Origin: Lotus japonicus
Taxonomy: Eukaryota > Streptophyta > Magnoliopsida > Fabales > Fabaceae
Assembly (NCBI RefSeq): GCF_012489685.1
Contig: NC_080041.1
Coordinates: forward strand, 32,105,780-32,169,779
Direction: 5' to 3'
DNA: 64,000 bases
Part shown: positions 23,391-33,320 of the stretch, in pieces
Numbering within the stretch: the first letter of the stretch is position 1
How the letters are laid out: the number at the start of each line of letters is the position of its first letter
Program-made: the position numbers and the translations under genes
Notes under the pieces: model-generated
The model's database searches: none
Told to the model about the DNA's origin: nothing
Seen by the model: only the letters and a program-made list of their open reading frames with translations

Positions 23391-23545
23391 GGCTCATCCT
23401 TTGGATGGCTATATAAACTGCTCAAAGAGCGAAGGAGTACCAATGTACTTGGAAACTTATAGTTCCCCGGCTTATCCTTTAGATAGCCAAACAACAAACT
23501 GCTCATCGAGCGAAGAGTACCAACATACTCAGAAACTCATTAGTT
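23391..23545. repeat. Two-copy tandem duplication (about 72-75 bp) in solo LTR
   Basis: GGCTCATCCTTTGGATGGC...CTGCTCAAAGAGCGAAGGAGTACC recurs as GGCTTATCCTTTAGATAGCC...CTGCTCATCGAGCGAAGAGTACC. The first copy holds CTATATAAAC (23409-23418), a TATA-like sequence on the + strand. Confidence 0.75.
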
Positions 23546-23925
23546 TCCCCAAAACTTGGATTCGGCGACACTTCTCATTTTCCAAAACTAACATCCAAGC
23601 TCTAAGCTTTCATCTGACATTGTTATCATTATTTAAAGGGTTCAGAGGTTGTTTAGTGTATTATGAATTTTCCTTGTAAAATAGTTTCCATTTAGGTTGA
23701 TCTCTAATCTTATAAGTTTAAAAGATCCCATCATCCCAAGTAATTCCCAGAGAAGGTCTCGATCCATTAAAACAATAACAAGGCCCGAACCTCCGTTCGT
23801 CTCGTCAAACTTTCCCAAAATCTCATGATAAATTTGACATAACTGCCCGTTATCCTCACTCTGACGTACAACATATATATGTGTAATTGCATAATCAAAT
23901 TAGCACAATCCGAAAGTCATGGCAC

Positions 23926-24024
23926 ATATATCAACACATCCTAGATTAACCATTTAGCACATAGCATGTGAATCAATATCAACACATCCCAGATTAACCA
24001 TTTAGCACATAGCATGTGAATCAA
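23926..24024. repeat. Two-copy tandem duplication (about 48-50 bp) in solo LTR
   Basis: TCAACACATCC.AGATTAACC and ATTTAGCACATAGCATG recur back to back with almost no change. Confidence 0.85.
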
Positions 24025-25928
24025 TAGCAAAACAAATCCAGCGATAAATATTCAACATTGTCAGCCGAAGCCTCAGAAAACATTTCCCAGTCAATCACAA
24101 TCAAGTGCATAAACAATAAATCAAGTCGAATTCGTCGACACCTAAAGCATTAGCTAGTAAGGTAAGTTGCCCTCACCTCTAGTTCCTTCAGAATCACGGT
24201 GTAAGTCACGCTCACAAGCTTGCTCAGTCAAGTCCAAGGTTTCCACAAACGAACCTTAGAGCAAACAAAGCAAAAATCAATCAAAATAAGTCGGTACAAT
24301 CGAAACAATACTAACTAACGTTAGACAAAGCTCAAGAAGCTTCAGAGTACAACATTTAGGCACGAATGGAAAGGCTTTCCCCGAATGGATGAGTTTTGAC
24401 TCGATTCAAGTTTTGTACAAAAACACTTTATTCGCTTAAACATCCATAACTCGAGCTACAGAACTCAGAATGACACGAAACCAAAGCCAAAATTTCGACA
24501 ACGGAGAGAGCTACGCTATAACTCTGGTCATTTATACCCAAAAATTATTTTTGGACACGGTACCACACCAAATAAGTTTCGGCCACTATCAAAATAGGGT
24601 TTCCCGAACTTTTTCTCCGATCTAATTTAATTCCTAGGTATTCTTAGGCGATATCTAGGCCAGGGAAACTCTCAGAAAAATTATCGGGTCGAAAACTAAC
24701 ACAGGGGTATTTTGGTCAGTGTCTTTAGCCTGAAAACTCAAAGTCGGAATTTTGAGAAATAAATTTGATGAGCGTGTTCCTAACGACATTTATAACAACT
24801 AATCTTACTGACACTAAGCTCAGTCGAGAGTTTTTAATCCAAAGAACGAAGCTTTGGCCAAAAATGGGTTTTTCGAGCAGAATTGAAACTCGGCGGCAAT
24901 TCGGCGAGATTCAGCAGAAAAGAACCGGATATTCATGTTCTTGGGAATGTAGGCAATAAGTTTAGACACTGAAATCAAGTTATTTGGACAGTTTTACAAA
25001 AAGCTCAAAACTTTGAGCACAGAAAGACATAGAGAAAAGCGACAAAATTGACGATCAGAAGTAAGGAATAGCATCTATACCTCGAGGTCTACGCGTAGCA
25101 ACGAACAGTGCAACGATCACGCAAGAAACGGCGAAAATCTCTTCCTCTGCTTCCTTCCTCAAGCTCGCGGGTTTGGCTATGGTGGTGAGGATTTTTTTTT
25201 GATTTTTTTCAAGCTATTTATAGTTTATGGAAAATGCGGAAAAATGAAAATTTCGCGATTCCGATTTTTCCTGCGCGTTCCTCTGTGAATTCTAAGATAG
25301 GTTCTAGCGACAGAATTCCAGAACTCGAAACAGGTTTTTTGGAATTAAAGCAAACGATCCAAAGTCGGTGTGAATCGATTTAACCCGAAAAGTTACTTTT
25401 TGCAGTTGATGTCGGATGAGAAAACTTCTTTCTGAAGAAAGATTAGAAACATTGAAAGAAATGGGTGCACGCGTGTGGAATCTTCGTTTGAAGTTCCGAA
25501 TAGAAAAAGTCTTCATCGACCGTTTATTTTAAGTTTCTTGAGTTATTAGGGATTTAGTTTCGGCATACCTCCGAGAATTGGAATCGGACGTTCGTATATC
25601 TCAGGGTTTCGTATCGAAACGCTTGTCATGGAAAGGATTAAGAGAAATTCTAACATTCCTCTGAAGATTTTTGGAATTAGTTCCTATAGTGCTTTAAGGG
25701 TAAATTAATCGTTTACTAACGCTCTTGCCCTAGGCGTAAGCGAATAAGACTCGCGTAACAACTTATATCGACTTTAATACTATTTTCAGCCTTTTCCTGA
25801 ACTTTCTCCTTCATAAATTTATTCCATTTGATAACCACTTGTTCAGGTTTCCTTCACGATACATCGAAACCTAATCGTGAATATGAATTTAATTAATTTA
25901 TTCTAAGCTTAAAAACTTGGGTCTCACA

Positions 25929-26452
25929 CCAGCCCTATTAGGCGGGGACTTACAATTGCTCAGTGCCCAATGGCCATATGGGTTTACTCGAGACTTTTGA
26001 GCCTAGTTGAAAAATGTTCGCCCATATTTCGGGGAGATTACTAGGATAAGAAGCTTATCCGCACACATCGCCGAAGAGTGACGGTGAGCTGCGTCGGCTT
26101 CTCCGGAGCAATCCCCAGACATCAAGGTCGTGTTGGGATTGCCATCTTTAGGAAATTTTTCCCACCGAGCTCTCGCTGCAATTCAGTGTGATTGAAATTG
26201 CTGGATACAATTTTTGTATTTTCAATCAGACTAGATAGTCAACAAACTCCCGAGATGGAGAACAAGAACGTGTCTTTGTTTTTACCATTTTTGGGCGCTT
26301 TTGGCCAATAACTTCCCGGGATAAGTACAAAAGTATGTTTCTTCGTTTCGTTTTTAACTCTGCAGCCTACGTGAGGCGCACTGCCTATCTCCGCATCAGA
26401 TCCAGCTCCTTTTTGCTTTATCAGCTGTATTAGTACTTTAGTTTTGCTGCGT
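25929..26452. other. Non-coding spacer between convergent antisense ORF and pol (second part)
   Basis: It continues the spacer interrupted at 22041, starting with the second CCAGC. It aligns by eye with 59990-60410 (CCCAATGGCCATATGGG against CCCAATGGCCATTTGGG). No gene is seen. Confidence 0.55.
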
Positions 26453-27076
26453 TCAGGATCGTGGCACCCGTTTCCCATCCAAGCTTTCTAGGTGATAGGC
26501 TCCCCTTCCCAAAGCTTTTAAGATCCTGTAGGGTCCTTCCCAGATTGGGCTTAGTTTATTTCCGGTGACTCCTGTTCGCTTTTTAAGCCCCAAATCCCCT
26601 TCCTGCATCTCCCTTGGTTTTACCTTTGTGTCATACTTGGCCGCAGCTCGCTGCTTCATCGCGGCCTCCTTGAGGCGGGCCTCATTGTGTGTCTCCGACA
26701 GCAAGTCTAGTTCTACTGCCATGTTTGAAGAATTCTCGCCCTCGAACTTTGGTGTCGTTCGCCACGAACTGTTATCTATCTCAACAGGGAGCATGACGTC
26801 CGCCCCGTAAGTCATTCTGAACGGAGTTTTCCCTGTAGTTGAGTGTTGCGTTGTGTTATACGACCAAAATACAATTGGAAGTTCGTCTAACCAAGCCCCC
26901 TTGGCCTCCGAGAGTGGGCGCTTCAAACCTTGCTGGATGACTTTGTTCGCCGAATCTGCCTGACCGTTTGTCTGCGGATGTTCCACCGAAGAAAATCTCC
27001 TTTGAATGCCCATCTCTTCGCAGAACTCCTTGGTTTGATTACTTGCAAACTGCATCCCGTTATCCGAGACGATCGC
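26453..27076 (-). pseudogene. Integrase C-terminal part of the Tat-type pol, cut by the Athila insertion
   Basis: The - strand frame from about 27071 leftward encodes SDNGMQFASNQTKEFCEE, HPQTNGQADSANK and the GNKLSPIWEGPYRI tail. It joins 35855 once the nested element is removed. Retroviral-type integrases use a D,D35E triad. The aligned position in the copy at 60411-64000 reads QVESANR, whereas here it is QADSANK, so the glutamate is an aspartate. The first residues of the computed frame beyond 27077 belong to the inserted LTR. The enzyme would insert element cDNA into chromosomes; this copy is inactive. Confidence 0.88.
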
Positions 27077-28407
27077 TGATGACCCTGTTTTAGTAGTGTT
27101 TTTAGGGTCATTTCTTTGGTTGTTTTGAGTCTTTTTGTTGAGTCTCATGTAGTGTTTCATGCATTCTCATGCATTTTTATTCTTTTCTTTAGTATTTATT
27201 TTGTTTTGGTAATTTAGTAGTTTTATAGGTAGTTTTCTTGCATTTTAAGTAAAGTTTAGGACTTGCATGGTTTTGTTGTGTTTTATGAAGGACTTCTTGT
27301 GCTAATGAGCTCTTGGAGCTTCTAGAATCTTCCTTGACTTGTTGGTTAGGTTTGGAGAGCAGAAACTGAAGGAGAAAGAAGGCCAAGAAGCATGGAATTG
27401 ATGAAGAACTTAAAGAGGATTGAAAAGAGGAGTTTCAGAAGCCAAAAAGTCCCTTTCAGGCGAGCTTAAGCGCCTAGGCGCTGGGAATGGGCGCCTAAGC
27501 CCCAATAGGGTCAGAGGCATGTTTTTTTTCAACATGCAATTGTCGCTCAGGCGCTCTGAATTGGCGCCTGAGCGCCCAGTTTCGTTCATTTTGCCTATAA
27601 ATAAGGCTTAGGCCAATTTCTTTGATACATTTAGACATTTTACTCATTTTTGATCAAGTTTGAGAGCTGAGGAGAACTCTGGGGCCAAGGGAGGCTTCCA
27701 ACTTGTATTTTTCTCAGGTTTTCTTTACATTTCCTGTATGAATTCCCTAGCCATAAGTGGCTAGTTTACTTTTTGCTTTGGGTTAAGAGATTCTATGAAA
27801 TTTTAGTTTGTAAATCCTATCTCTATGCATGAGTCTTGATTCAATCTTGTATTTCAATTCCTTATTGCATGCTTAGCTCTGGTGCACCTTTGCTATAAGC
27901 TAGATTATAATCAAATGGAAATTTGTTATGATTTAGGGACATGAATTGGAATAGATCCTTCTATACTTGCTTCTAGGAATAGAGTGAGGGTAGGGTTTTG
28001 TTGGCCTGAACATACATGCTTATTTACCTCTTATGAATGTTTAAGTACACAAGGAATTGGGCTTATCTTTCAGTTTGAGAGAATTACTCTTGTGAGGAAT
28101 CAACTAGTAAGTACATAGGCTATAACAACAAGAGATAAATCAAGATATCACATGCATAGGATAGGTGGACTAAAATGGATTAGATGATAAAAAACCCAAG
28201 GCAATTTTCCATCATTTGTTATTTACATCATTTTCAACATTGCTCTTTTGCAAACCTTTTGTCACAATCAACCAAAACCAATCTTTGAATTCTACTGTTT
28301 TAATGACTTGCAAACTTTAGGCTTAAATCAACAATTCTCACTCACAATCCCTGTGGTTCGATATTTTAAAACCTGGAGGTATTCGTACACTTGCGAATTG
28401 ACCAACA
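27077..28407 (+). repeat. 5' LTR of the Athila-type element (1331 bp)
   Basis: It has TGATGACCC and CCAACA ends. TATAAATA is at 27596-27603. Upstream, about 27462-27576, is a set of GCGCC/GGCGC boxes (GCGCCTAGGCGC and variants), probably the U3 control region. A partial copy of these boxes recurs inside the element at about 31300-31396. Confidence 0.93.
27596..27603 (+). promoter_or_regulatory. Athila LTR TATA box with upstream GCGCC boxes
   Basis: TATAAATA follows GAGCGCCCAGTTTCG by about 20 bp. The palindrome-like GCGCCTAGGCGC and GGCGCCTGAGCGCC lie 20-135 bp upstream. Confidence 0.7.
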
Positions 28408-28413
28408 AGTTTT

Positions 28414-28431
28414 TGGCGCCGTTGCCGGGGA
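28414..28431 (+). other. Primer binding site, Asp-tRNA type
   Basis: TGGCGCCGTTGCCGGGGA starts 6 nt after the LTR end. It is the standard Athila primer site. Confidence 0.92.
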
Positions 28432-28538
28432 TTGTTTGTGGTTTTCGGTTTAAGTTAAAGAGTTTGTTTGTTTGTTTCACTAAGCATTGCATTGAATAGG
28501 TGTTACTAACCTTTTCTCTGTTTTTGTGATTTCAGTTT

Positions 28539-31142
28539 ATGCACAGTAGGCTTGGCACGGATCCATTGCTGTTTGATCTGGAGCCTGAACGTACTCTTCG
28601 CCGTCGTCGAGCCCAACAAAGGCTCGAAGCCATGGCTGCTCAAATGACGGAAGAGGAGATGCAAGCCCACATTGAAGAAAGAGTGAATGAGGCTCTTGCT
28701 CAAAGACTTCAAGAGCAAGAATTGGAGAATGCCAATCGTTCTCTTATAGACCTCACCTCGGCTGCCATGAGCTACGATTATCCGGGCAGCATAGTTTCCC
28801 CCAATGGCACGGGAAACTTTGAGCTGAGGTCGGCATTCATCAACTTGGTGAGCCAAAATCAGTATGGTGGAGGTGCTCTTGAAGATCCTCATGCACACAT
28901 GGAGCGGTTTATCCGCAATTGCAACACCTACAGAGTTCAGAATGTTTCAGCGGACACCATCCGCTTGAGTTTATTCCCTTTTTCATTGAGGGATACTGCT
29001 GAAGAGTGGTTGAATTTACAGCCCCAAGGTAGCATTACATCTTGGGAAGACTTGACTGAGAAGTTCACCACAAGGTTTGTTCCAAGAGCCCTCTTGAGGA
29101 AGCTTAAGAATGGCATCATGACTTTTACTCAATCCACCGATGAGAATCTCTATGAAGCTTGGGAGAGGTTCAAGAAGCTCTTAAGGAGGTGTCCTCAACA
29201 TAACCTTACTCAAGCTGAGCAAGTAGCAAAGTTCTATGATGGTCTCCAATATTCTTCGAGGTTTGGTTTGGATGCGGCTTCAAGTGGAGAGTTCGATGCC
29301 TTACTTCCACAAGTGGGGTATGAGTTGATTGAAAAGATGGCTATAAGAGCCATGAACTCTAGTAATGATCGCCAAGCCCGAAGAGGAGTCCTTGAGGTTG
29401 AAGCTTATGATCAACTTATGGCCTCCAACAAGCATCTCTCCAAGCAAATGAATGAGATTCAAAATCAAATGAAGACTACCAAGATTGGTGGTCGAGTTGC
29501 CAAGGTGGAGTGTGTGACTTGTGGAGGGCCACATGACAGCGAAGAATGCACAGAGACTAGACCGGAGGAGGAAGTGAAGGCTATGGGTCAAGCTCGGAAT
29601 GACCCATTTTCAAATACTTACAATCCAGGATGGAGGAATCACCCTAATTTTTCTTGGAGGCAAGGTAACAATGGGAAAGGAAGTGGTTTTCAAAGACAAT
29701 TTCCTAGCCAAGGATTCCAAGGCCAAAGCTCAAGACAACCTCAAGAGCGAGGAGAAGGTGAAGGTAGTGGTTCCAAGAAGAGCTTAGAAGAGTTGGTGGA
29801 AACTTTCATCAACCGGACGGAGAATAATTACAAGAATCAAGAGGCAGCTATCAAGAATCTTGAGAATCAATTTGGCCAGCTGGCCAAGCAAATAGCCGAG
29901 AGACCTCAAGGTAAATTTCCTTCCGACACTATCCCCAATCCTAAGCAAGAAAATGCCTCTGTTGTAGCCACTAGAAGTGGGAGAGTGATGAGTGAATTGA
30001 AGAAAAAAACAGAGGGAGAAAAGAGAGAGGAGATAGTGGGAGGAGAAGTAGTTGTGCCTATTAAGGTGAGAGAGGAAGTTGATCTTACTCCTGAAACTAG
30101 CAAGGTTCCGTTTCCTAAAGCATTGGCTAAGAAGAGCTTAGATAAAAAGTTTTCAAAATTTGTTGATGTTTTCAAAAAGCTCCACATTAGTATTCCTTTT
30201 GCCGATGCTTTGGAACAAATGCCTATATATGCTAAGTTTATGAAGGATATTTTTCATAAGAGAAGAAGATTGAAGGGAGTAGATGAGACGGTGTTGATGA
30301 CGGAAGAATGTAGTGCCATTTTGCAGCGGAAGATGCCTAAGAAAAGAAGGGACCCCGGAAGTTTCACTATTTCGGTAGAAATTGAAGGCATGGCAGATGT
30401 GGAAGCCTTGTGTGATCTTGGAGCGAGCATCAATTTGATGCCGCTCACCATGTTTGAGAGGCTTAACCTAGGAGAGGTTACTCCAACCATGCTCTCCTTG
30501 CAAATGGCAGATCGATCCCTCAAGACTCCATATGGAATTGTGGAGGATGTAATGGTGCGGGTGGACAAGTATGTGTTCCCCGTAGACTTTGTTGTGCTTG
30601 ATATGGAGGAGGATGAGAAGATTCCTCTCATTCTTGGTCGACCTTTCTTAGCTACTGGTAGAGCTAAGATTGACGTTGACAAGGGTCACCTCATTCTCCG
30701 TGTTGGTAAGGAAAAGGTACGGTTTTCTGTTTTTAATCCTATGATTGAGACTAACCATGACAATGACTTTGTCTGTGATGTGATTAGAAGCAGGTCGAAG
30801 GTTTCGGAAGAGATCCCCAAAGTTAATGCCCAAATTGATGAGTTCCATCCGGCTCTCATCAAGCTTGTTAATGGTAACAAGTATGGGGGATCCAAGTACG
30901 AGAACTTGCATGCTCATATGGTGAAGTTTACCCAAGCTAGCACCCTTGCTAAGATTGAGGGTGTTTCAAGTGATGAAGTGAAGATTAAACTCTTCCCTCA
31001 TTCTTTGACGAGGGAGGCTAGAGCTTGGTTTGATGAGCAAGAGGACATAGCCTCATGGGAGGATTTACTCCAGAGGTTTTGTGCAAGGTTTCTTCCTTGC
31101 ACTTGTGGTAAGTTAATCAATGGAATGGAATTTCCTTCCTAA
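28539..31142 (+). CDS. gag: Athila gag-protease frame with an extra C-terminal gag-like domain (pol missing)
   Basis: One open frame of 867 residues starts at the ATG at 28539, after a splice-acceptor-like TTTCAG. Residues about 105-200 are the retrotransposon gag core (HMERFIRNC, LFPFSLRDTAEEW, SWEDLTEKF). A Cys-rich patch (CVTCGG...C) is near residue 328. The aspartic protease lies at about 607-720 with the Athila-type active site CDLGASINLMP and the ILGRPFL block. After it, residues about 767-852 form a second gag-like segment (LHAHMVKF, LFPHSLTREARAWF, SWEDLLQRF) diverged from the first. The frame stops there; reverse transcriptase, RNase H and integrase are absent. The product would package RNA but could not copy or integrate it, so the element depends on a helper. 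Confidence 0.88.
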   Translation: MHSRLGTDPLLFDLEPERTLRRRRAQQRLEAMAAQMTEEEMQAHIEERVNEALAQRLQEQELENANRSLIDLTSAAMSYDYPGSIVSPNGTGNFELRSAFINLVSQNQYGGGALEDPHAHMERFIRNCNTYRVQNVSADTIRLSLFPFSLRDTAEEWLNLQPQGSITSWEDLTEKFTTRFVPRALLRKLKNGIMTFTQSTDENLYEAWERFKKLLRRCPQHNLTQAEQVAKFYDGLQYSSRFGLDAASSGEFDALLPQVGYELIEKMAIRAMNSSNDRQARRGVLEVEAYDQLMASNKHLSKQMNEIQNQMKTTKIGGRVAKVECVTCGGPHDSEECTETRPEEEVKAMGQARNDPFSNTYNPGWRNHPNFSWRQGNNGKGSGFQRQFPSQGFQGQSSRQPQERGEGEGSGSKKSLEELVETFINRTENNYKNQEAAIKNLENQFGQLAKQIAERPQGKFPSDTIPNPKQENASVVATRSGRVMSELKKKTEGEKREEIVGGEVVVPIKVREEVDLTPETSKVPFPKALAKKSLDKKFSKFVDVFKKLHISIPFADALEQMPIYAKFMKDIFHKRRRLKGVDETVLMTEECSAILQRKMPKKRRDPGSFTISVEIEGMADVEALCDLGASINLMPLTMFERLNLGEVTPTMLSLQMADRSLKTPYGIVEDVMVRVDKYVFPVDFVVLDMEEDEKIPLILGRPFLATGRAKIDVDKGHLILRVGKEKVRFSVFNPMIETNHDNDFVCDVIRSRSKVSEEIPKVNAQIDEFHPALIKLVNGNKYGGSKYENLHAHMVKFTQASTLAKIEGVSSDEVKIKLFPHSLTREARAWFDEQEDIASWEDLLQRFCARFLPCTCGKLINGMEFPS

Positions 31143-31610
31143 CACCATCGGAAGGAGAGTCCACCTAGGACTATAACCTAGGGCTAATTGGGAGACAACC
31201 CATTTTTTTTATTTTATTATTTCTTTTTTTTAATTTTGTAGTATTTTAGGTGTTTAATTTCAAAAAAAAAAAGAAAAAAAAAATTTTGTGAAAAAACTGG
31301 GTTGAGCGCCTAGGCGCCAATTAGTGGCAGAGGCACTGCCTCTGTATCTGGCACGAGCGCCTGAGCGTTCCCCATGAGCGCTCGAGCGCTCCTATACGTT
31401 GTTTCTGCCAGATTGTGGGTTTCAAAACCCCAACCTTTCATTTTCCCACTCTTAACTCCCATTCTCCCATAAAAAACGCACCCCACTCTCTCCATACCCC
31501 ATTTCCACTTCTCATTTCTCACTTGCACACACATTGGCTCTTCCTTTTACTTCAAAGTTCTGCATTGCATCAAGTCTTTTCCACTTGCACCCACTCACTC
31601 TCAAGTCAAG
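31143..31610 (+). promoter_or_regulatory. Inter-ORF region with an LTR-like GCGCC box cluster and candidate promoter
   Basis: After the gag-protease stop comes the Athila-typical GGGAGACAACCCA. At about 31300-31396 lies GAGCGCCTAGGCGCCAAT followed by GCAGAGGCA, then GAGCGCCTGAGCG and GAGCGCTCGAGCGC. This is homologous to the box cluster upstream of TATA in the LTR (27462-27576, and 34900-35015). A TATA-like CATAAAAAA sits at 31468-31476, followed by CT-rich sequence. It probably drives the downstream ORF; this is inference. Confidence 0.55.
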
Positions 31611-32051
31611 GTAAGTTCCATTTTCCACTTTCCTTCACCATAGTTCATGAGTTTTGCAATGCATGCTTCTTTTGGGTAAGGGTGAGTGAAATTGTGCTAT
31701 TGCAAGTTGGGTTTGGGTTGTGTATGTTCATATTGGGGTGATTTGTGCTTAATTAGAAAGGGGTTGTGAGTTTGTGAGGAATGGGTAGTTAGGATTTTGT
31801 GGATTAGTTTAGTTTAGCTTTTGCTTATAAGGTGTTTGATAGAATGCCTCAATGGGTTCTCTTAGTCGATTTTTGGCAAGTGCTTGTGGTAATTTTTCTC
31901 TCTTTGCCAAAATCACTAAGAAACTTGTTGGGTGCTCTTAGGTTGTTCTATTTTTGTTTTTTTTGTACAAAGTTTCTTCTTTCTTTTCTTTTTATTTTTG
32001 AACTAACATTTCTAACATTTGTGGCTTGTGTATGGGCTAACAATTTTGCAG
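31611..32051 (+). other. Predicted leader intron of the env-position ORF
   Basis: The donor is TCAAG/GTAAGT (31611) and the acceptor ATTTTGCAG (ending 32051). The ORF's ATG follows the acceptor with no gap. Length is 441 nt, T-rich, with stop codons in all + strand frames. Confidence 0.65.
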
Positions 32052-33320
32052 ATGCCTGTAAAAAGAGCAAGAACCAACACAAGAGCTGCAGCTTCTTCCT
32101 CCACCTCCCGGAGTTTTGATCGCTCCCGCTTCCTATCAGCGATTAAGGAGGAGTTTTACCGAGCTCACCTAGCACACAAGGAGTGTGTGAAGGAGCGGGG
32201 AGTTTTGTATCGGGAGGGAAGGAGAGACCTCTTGGGCATGCAAGAAGCCATGGAGATTAGGAGGTGGAAGAATTGGGTCAACCCCATTCCGTTTGCTTGT
32301 GAAGTCATGGTTAGGGAGTTCTACGCGAACACCTACTGTGACAATCAAGAGGACAGGTCCAGGCCACCGGTGAATTCATCTTGGTTCAGGGGAGATGTGA
32401 TTGACTACAATCCAGCAGTCATTCGCAGGCATCTTGGTCTCCTCACGGAGGACCAAGAGAAGGAGCTTTTCCCCGAGAAGTCCACTTATCATGAGCTCTT
32501 AGAGGAGAAGTCACTGGAGATCTTGGAAGACATGAAGGCAGTGATTGTTAGGCCTGGGTGGGACTGGGAAGCAGTTGAAGATGAGATCATTTTTGTGAGA
32601 AGGAAGGATATGACACCGCTGGCTAGAGTTTGGGCTGAATTTTTGCAGGATTCCCTCATTCCTAGCTCTAACAAATCTGAAGTTAGAGAGGTTACATTGG
32701 TTGCTATCTATTGCATCGTGAGAGGTCATCCTATGGACGTGGCCACCATCATTGCTGGTCGGATTTATTCCCTCTACAACAGGAGTAAAGACAAGCATCG
32801 GCCCATCTTTCCTCACTTGATTTGTTCTTTGATTCATGCGGTGAGGGACAGAGCTAGGAGGCCAGTCCATGTTATTGAGAAGAGGTTGCCTGTGGCACCT
32901 CTGCTCAGTAAGGAGAGGATCGCTCAACTTTATAAGGAATGGACAGCAAGGATGCCTCAAGAGGAGGAAGAGGAAGAGGATCCTGAGGAGCCAGCGGAGG
33001 AGGATGAAGAAGAAGAGGAAGAAGAAGAGGAGGAAGAAGAAGATGTTGAGGTGGTGAATGAGGTGGTTACTCCACCACGTGCTGACCCTTCTCCTGCTTG
33101 GATGGAGGCCGCTTTCGGGCGGATGTTTTTGAGGCAAGATCGCCTACACAGGGATCTTGACCTCCATTGGAGGGGAGGTAGCACATCAGACCCCAGGTAC
33201 AATGGGCCCTTGGATTTTAATACCTTGGAGCAGGGGATGATAGACTTGAGCTTGATGCATGATGCCGGTGTTCATCCGGATTATGGCGATGGAAGGGGCG
33301 ACCATGACCCCATGGAGTGA
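32052..33320 (+). CDS. Athila env-position ORF (putative plant transposon protein)
   Basis: I chose the ATG at 32052 (MPVKRARTNT) over the upstream one at 32019, because it directly follows a consensus splice acceptor. The product is about 422 residues. The N-terminal 260 residues match the plant 'putative plant transposon protein' type found downstream of pol in Athila/Calypso elements (VREFYANTY, WFRGDVIDYNP, VRPGWDWE, RVWAEFLQDSLIP, VTLVAIYCIVRG, HLICSLIHA). An acidic Glu-rich run (about residues 308-337) and a C-terminal DLNLHW-like block follow. I see no clear signal peptide or membrane anchor, so a true envelope role is doubtful. The frame is intact although pol is gone. Confidence 0.82.
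   Translation: MPVKRARTNTRAAASSSTSRSFDRSRFLSAIKEEFYRAHLAHKECVKERGVLYREGRRDLLGMQEAMEIRRWKNWVNPIPFACEVMVREFYANTYCDNQEDRSRPPVNSSWFRGDVIDYNPAVIRRHLGLLTEDQEKELFPEKSTYHELLEEKSLEILEDMKAVIVRPGWDWEAVEDEIIFVRRKDMTPLARVWAEFLQDSLIPSSNKSEVREVTLVAIYCIVRGHPMDVATIIAGRIYSLYNRSKDKHRPIFPHLICSLIHAVRDRARRPVHVIEKRLPVAPLLSKERIAQLYKEWTARMPQEEEEEEDPEEPAEEDEEEEEEEEEEEEDVEVVNEVVTPPRADPSPAWMEAAFGRMFLRQDRLHRDLDLHWRGGSTSDPRYNGPLDFNTLEQGMIDLSLMHDAGVHPDYGDGRGDHDPME

Larger units (their letters stand above)
22042..25928 (-). mobile_element. Solo LTR of a Tekay-type element, with perfect TSD
   Basis: Read on the - strand it starts TGTGAGACCCAAGTTTTTAAGC and ends CGGGGTGTTACA, like the LTRs at 5050-8973. It is flanked by CCAGC at 22037-22041 and 25929-25933. 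No internal element sequence or second LTR is present, so unequal recombination has removed the rest. Length is 3887 bp. A TATA-like CTATAAATAGC lies on the - strand near 25208-25218. It contains a 36-bp minisatellite and two shorter tandem duplications; no gene is supported. Confidence 0.93.

Noticed and set aside
32052..33320. True viral envelope protein
   Set aside because: It is in the env position, but no signal peptide, transmembrane anchor or glycoprotein-like Cys pattern is visible; it matches the plant transposon-protein type instead.
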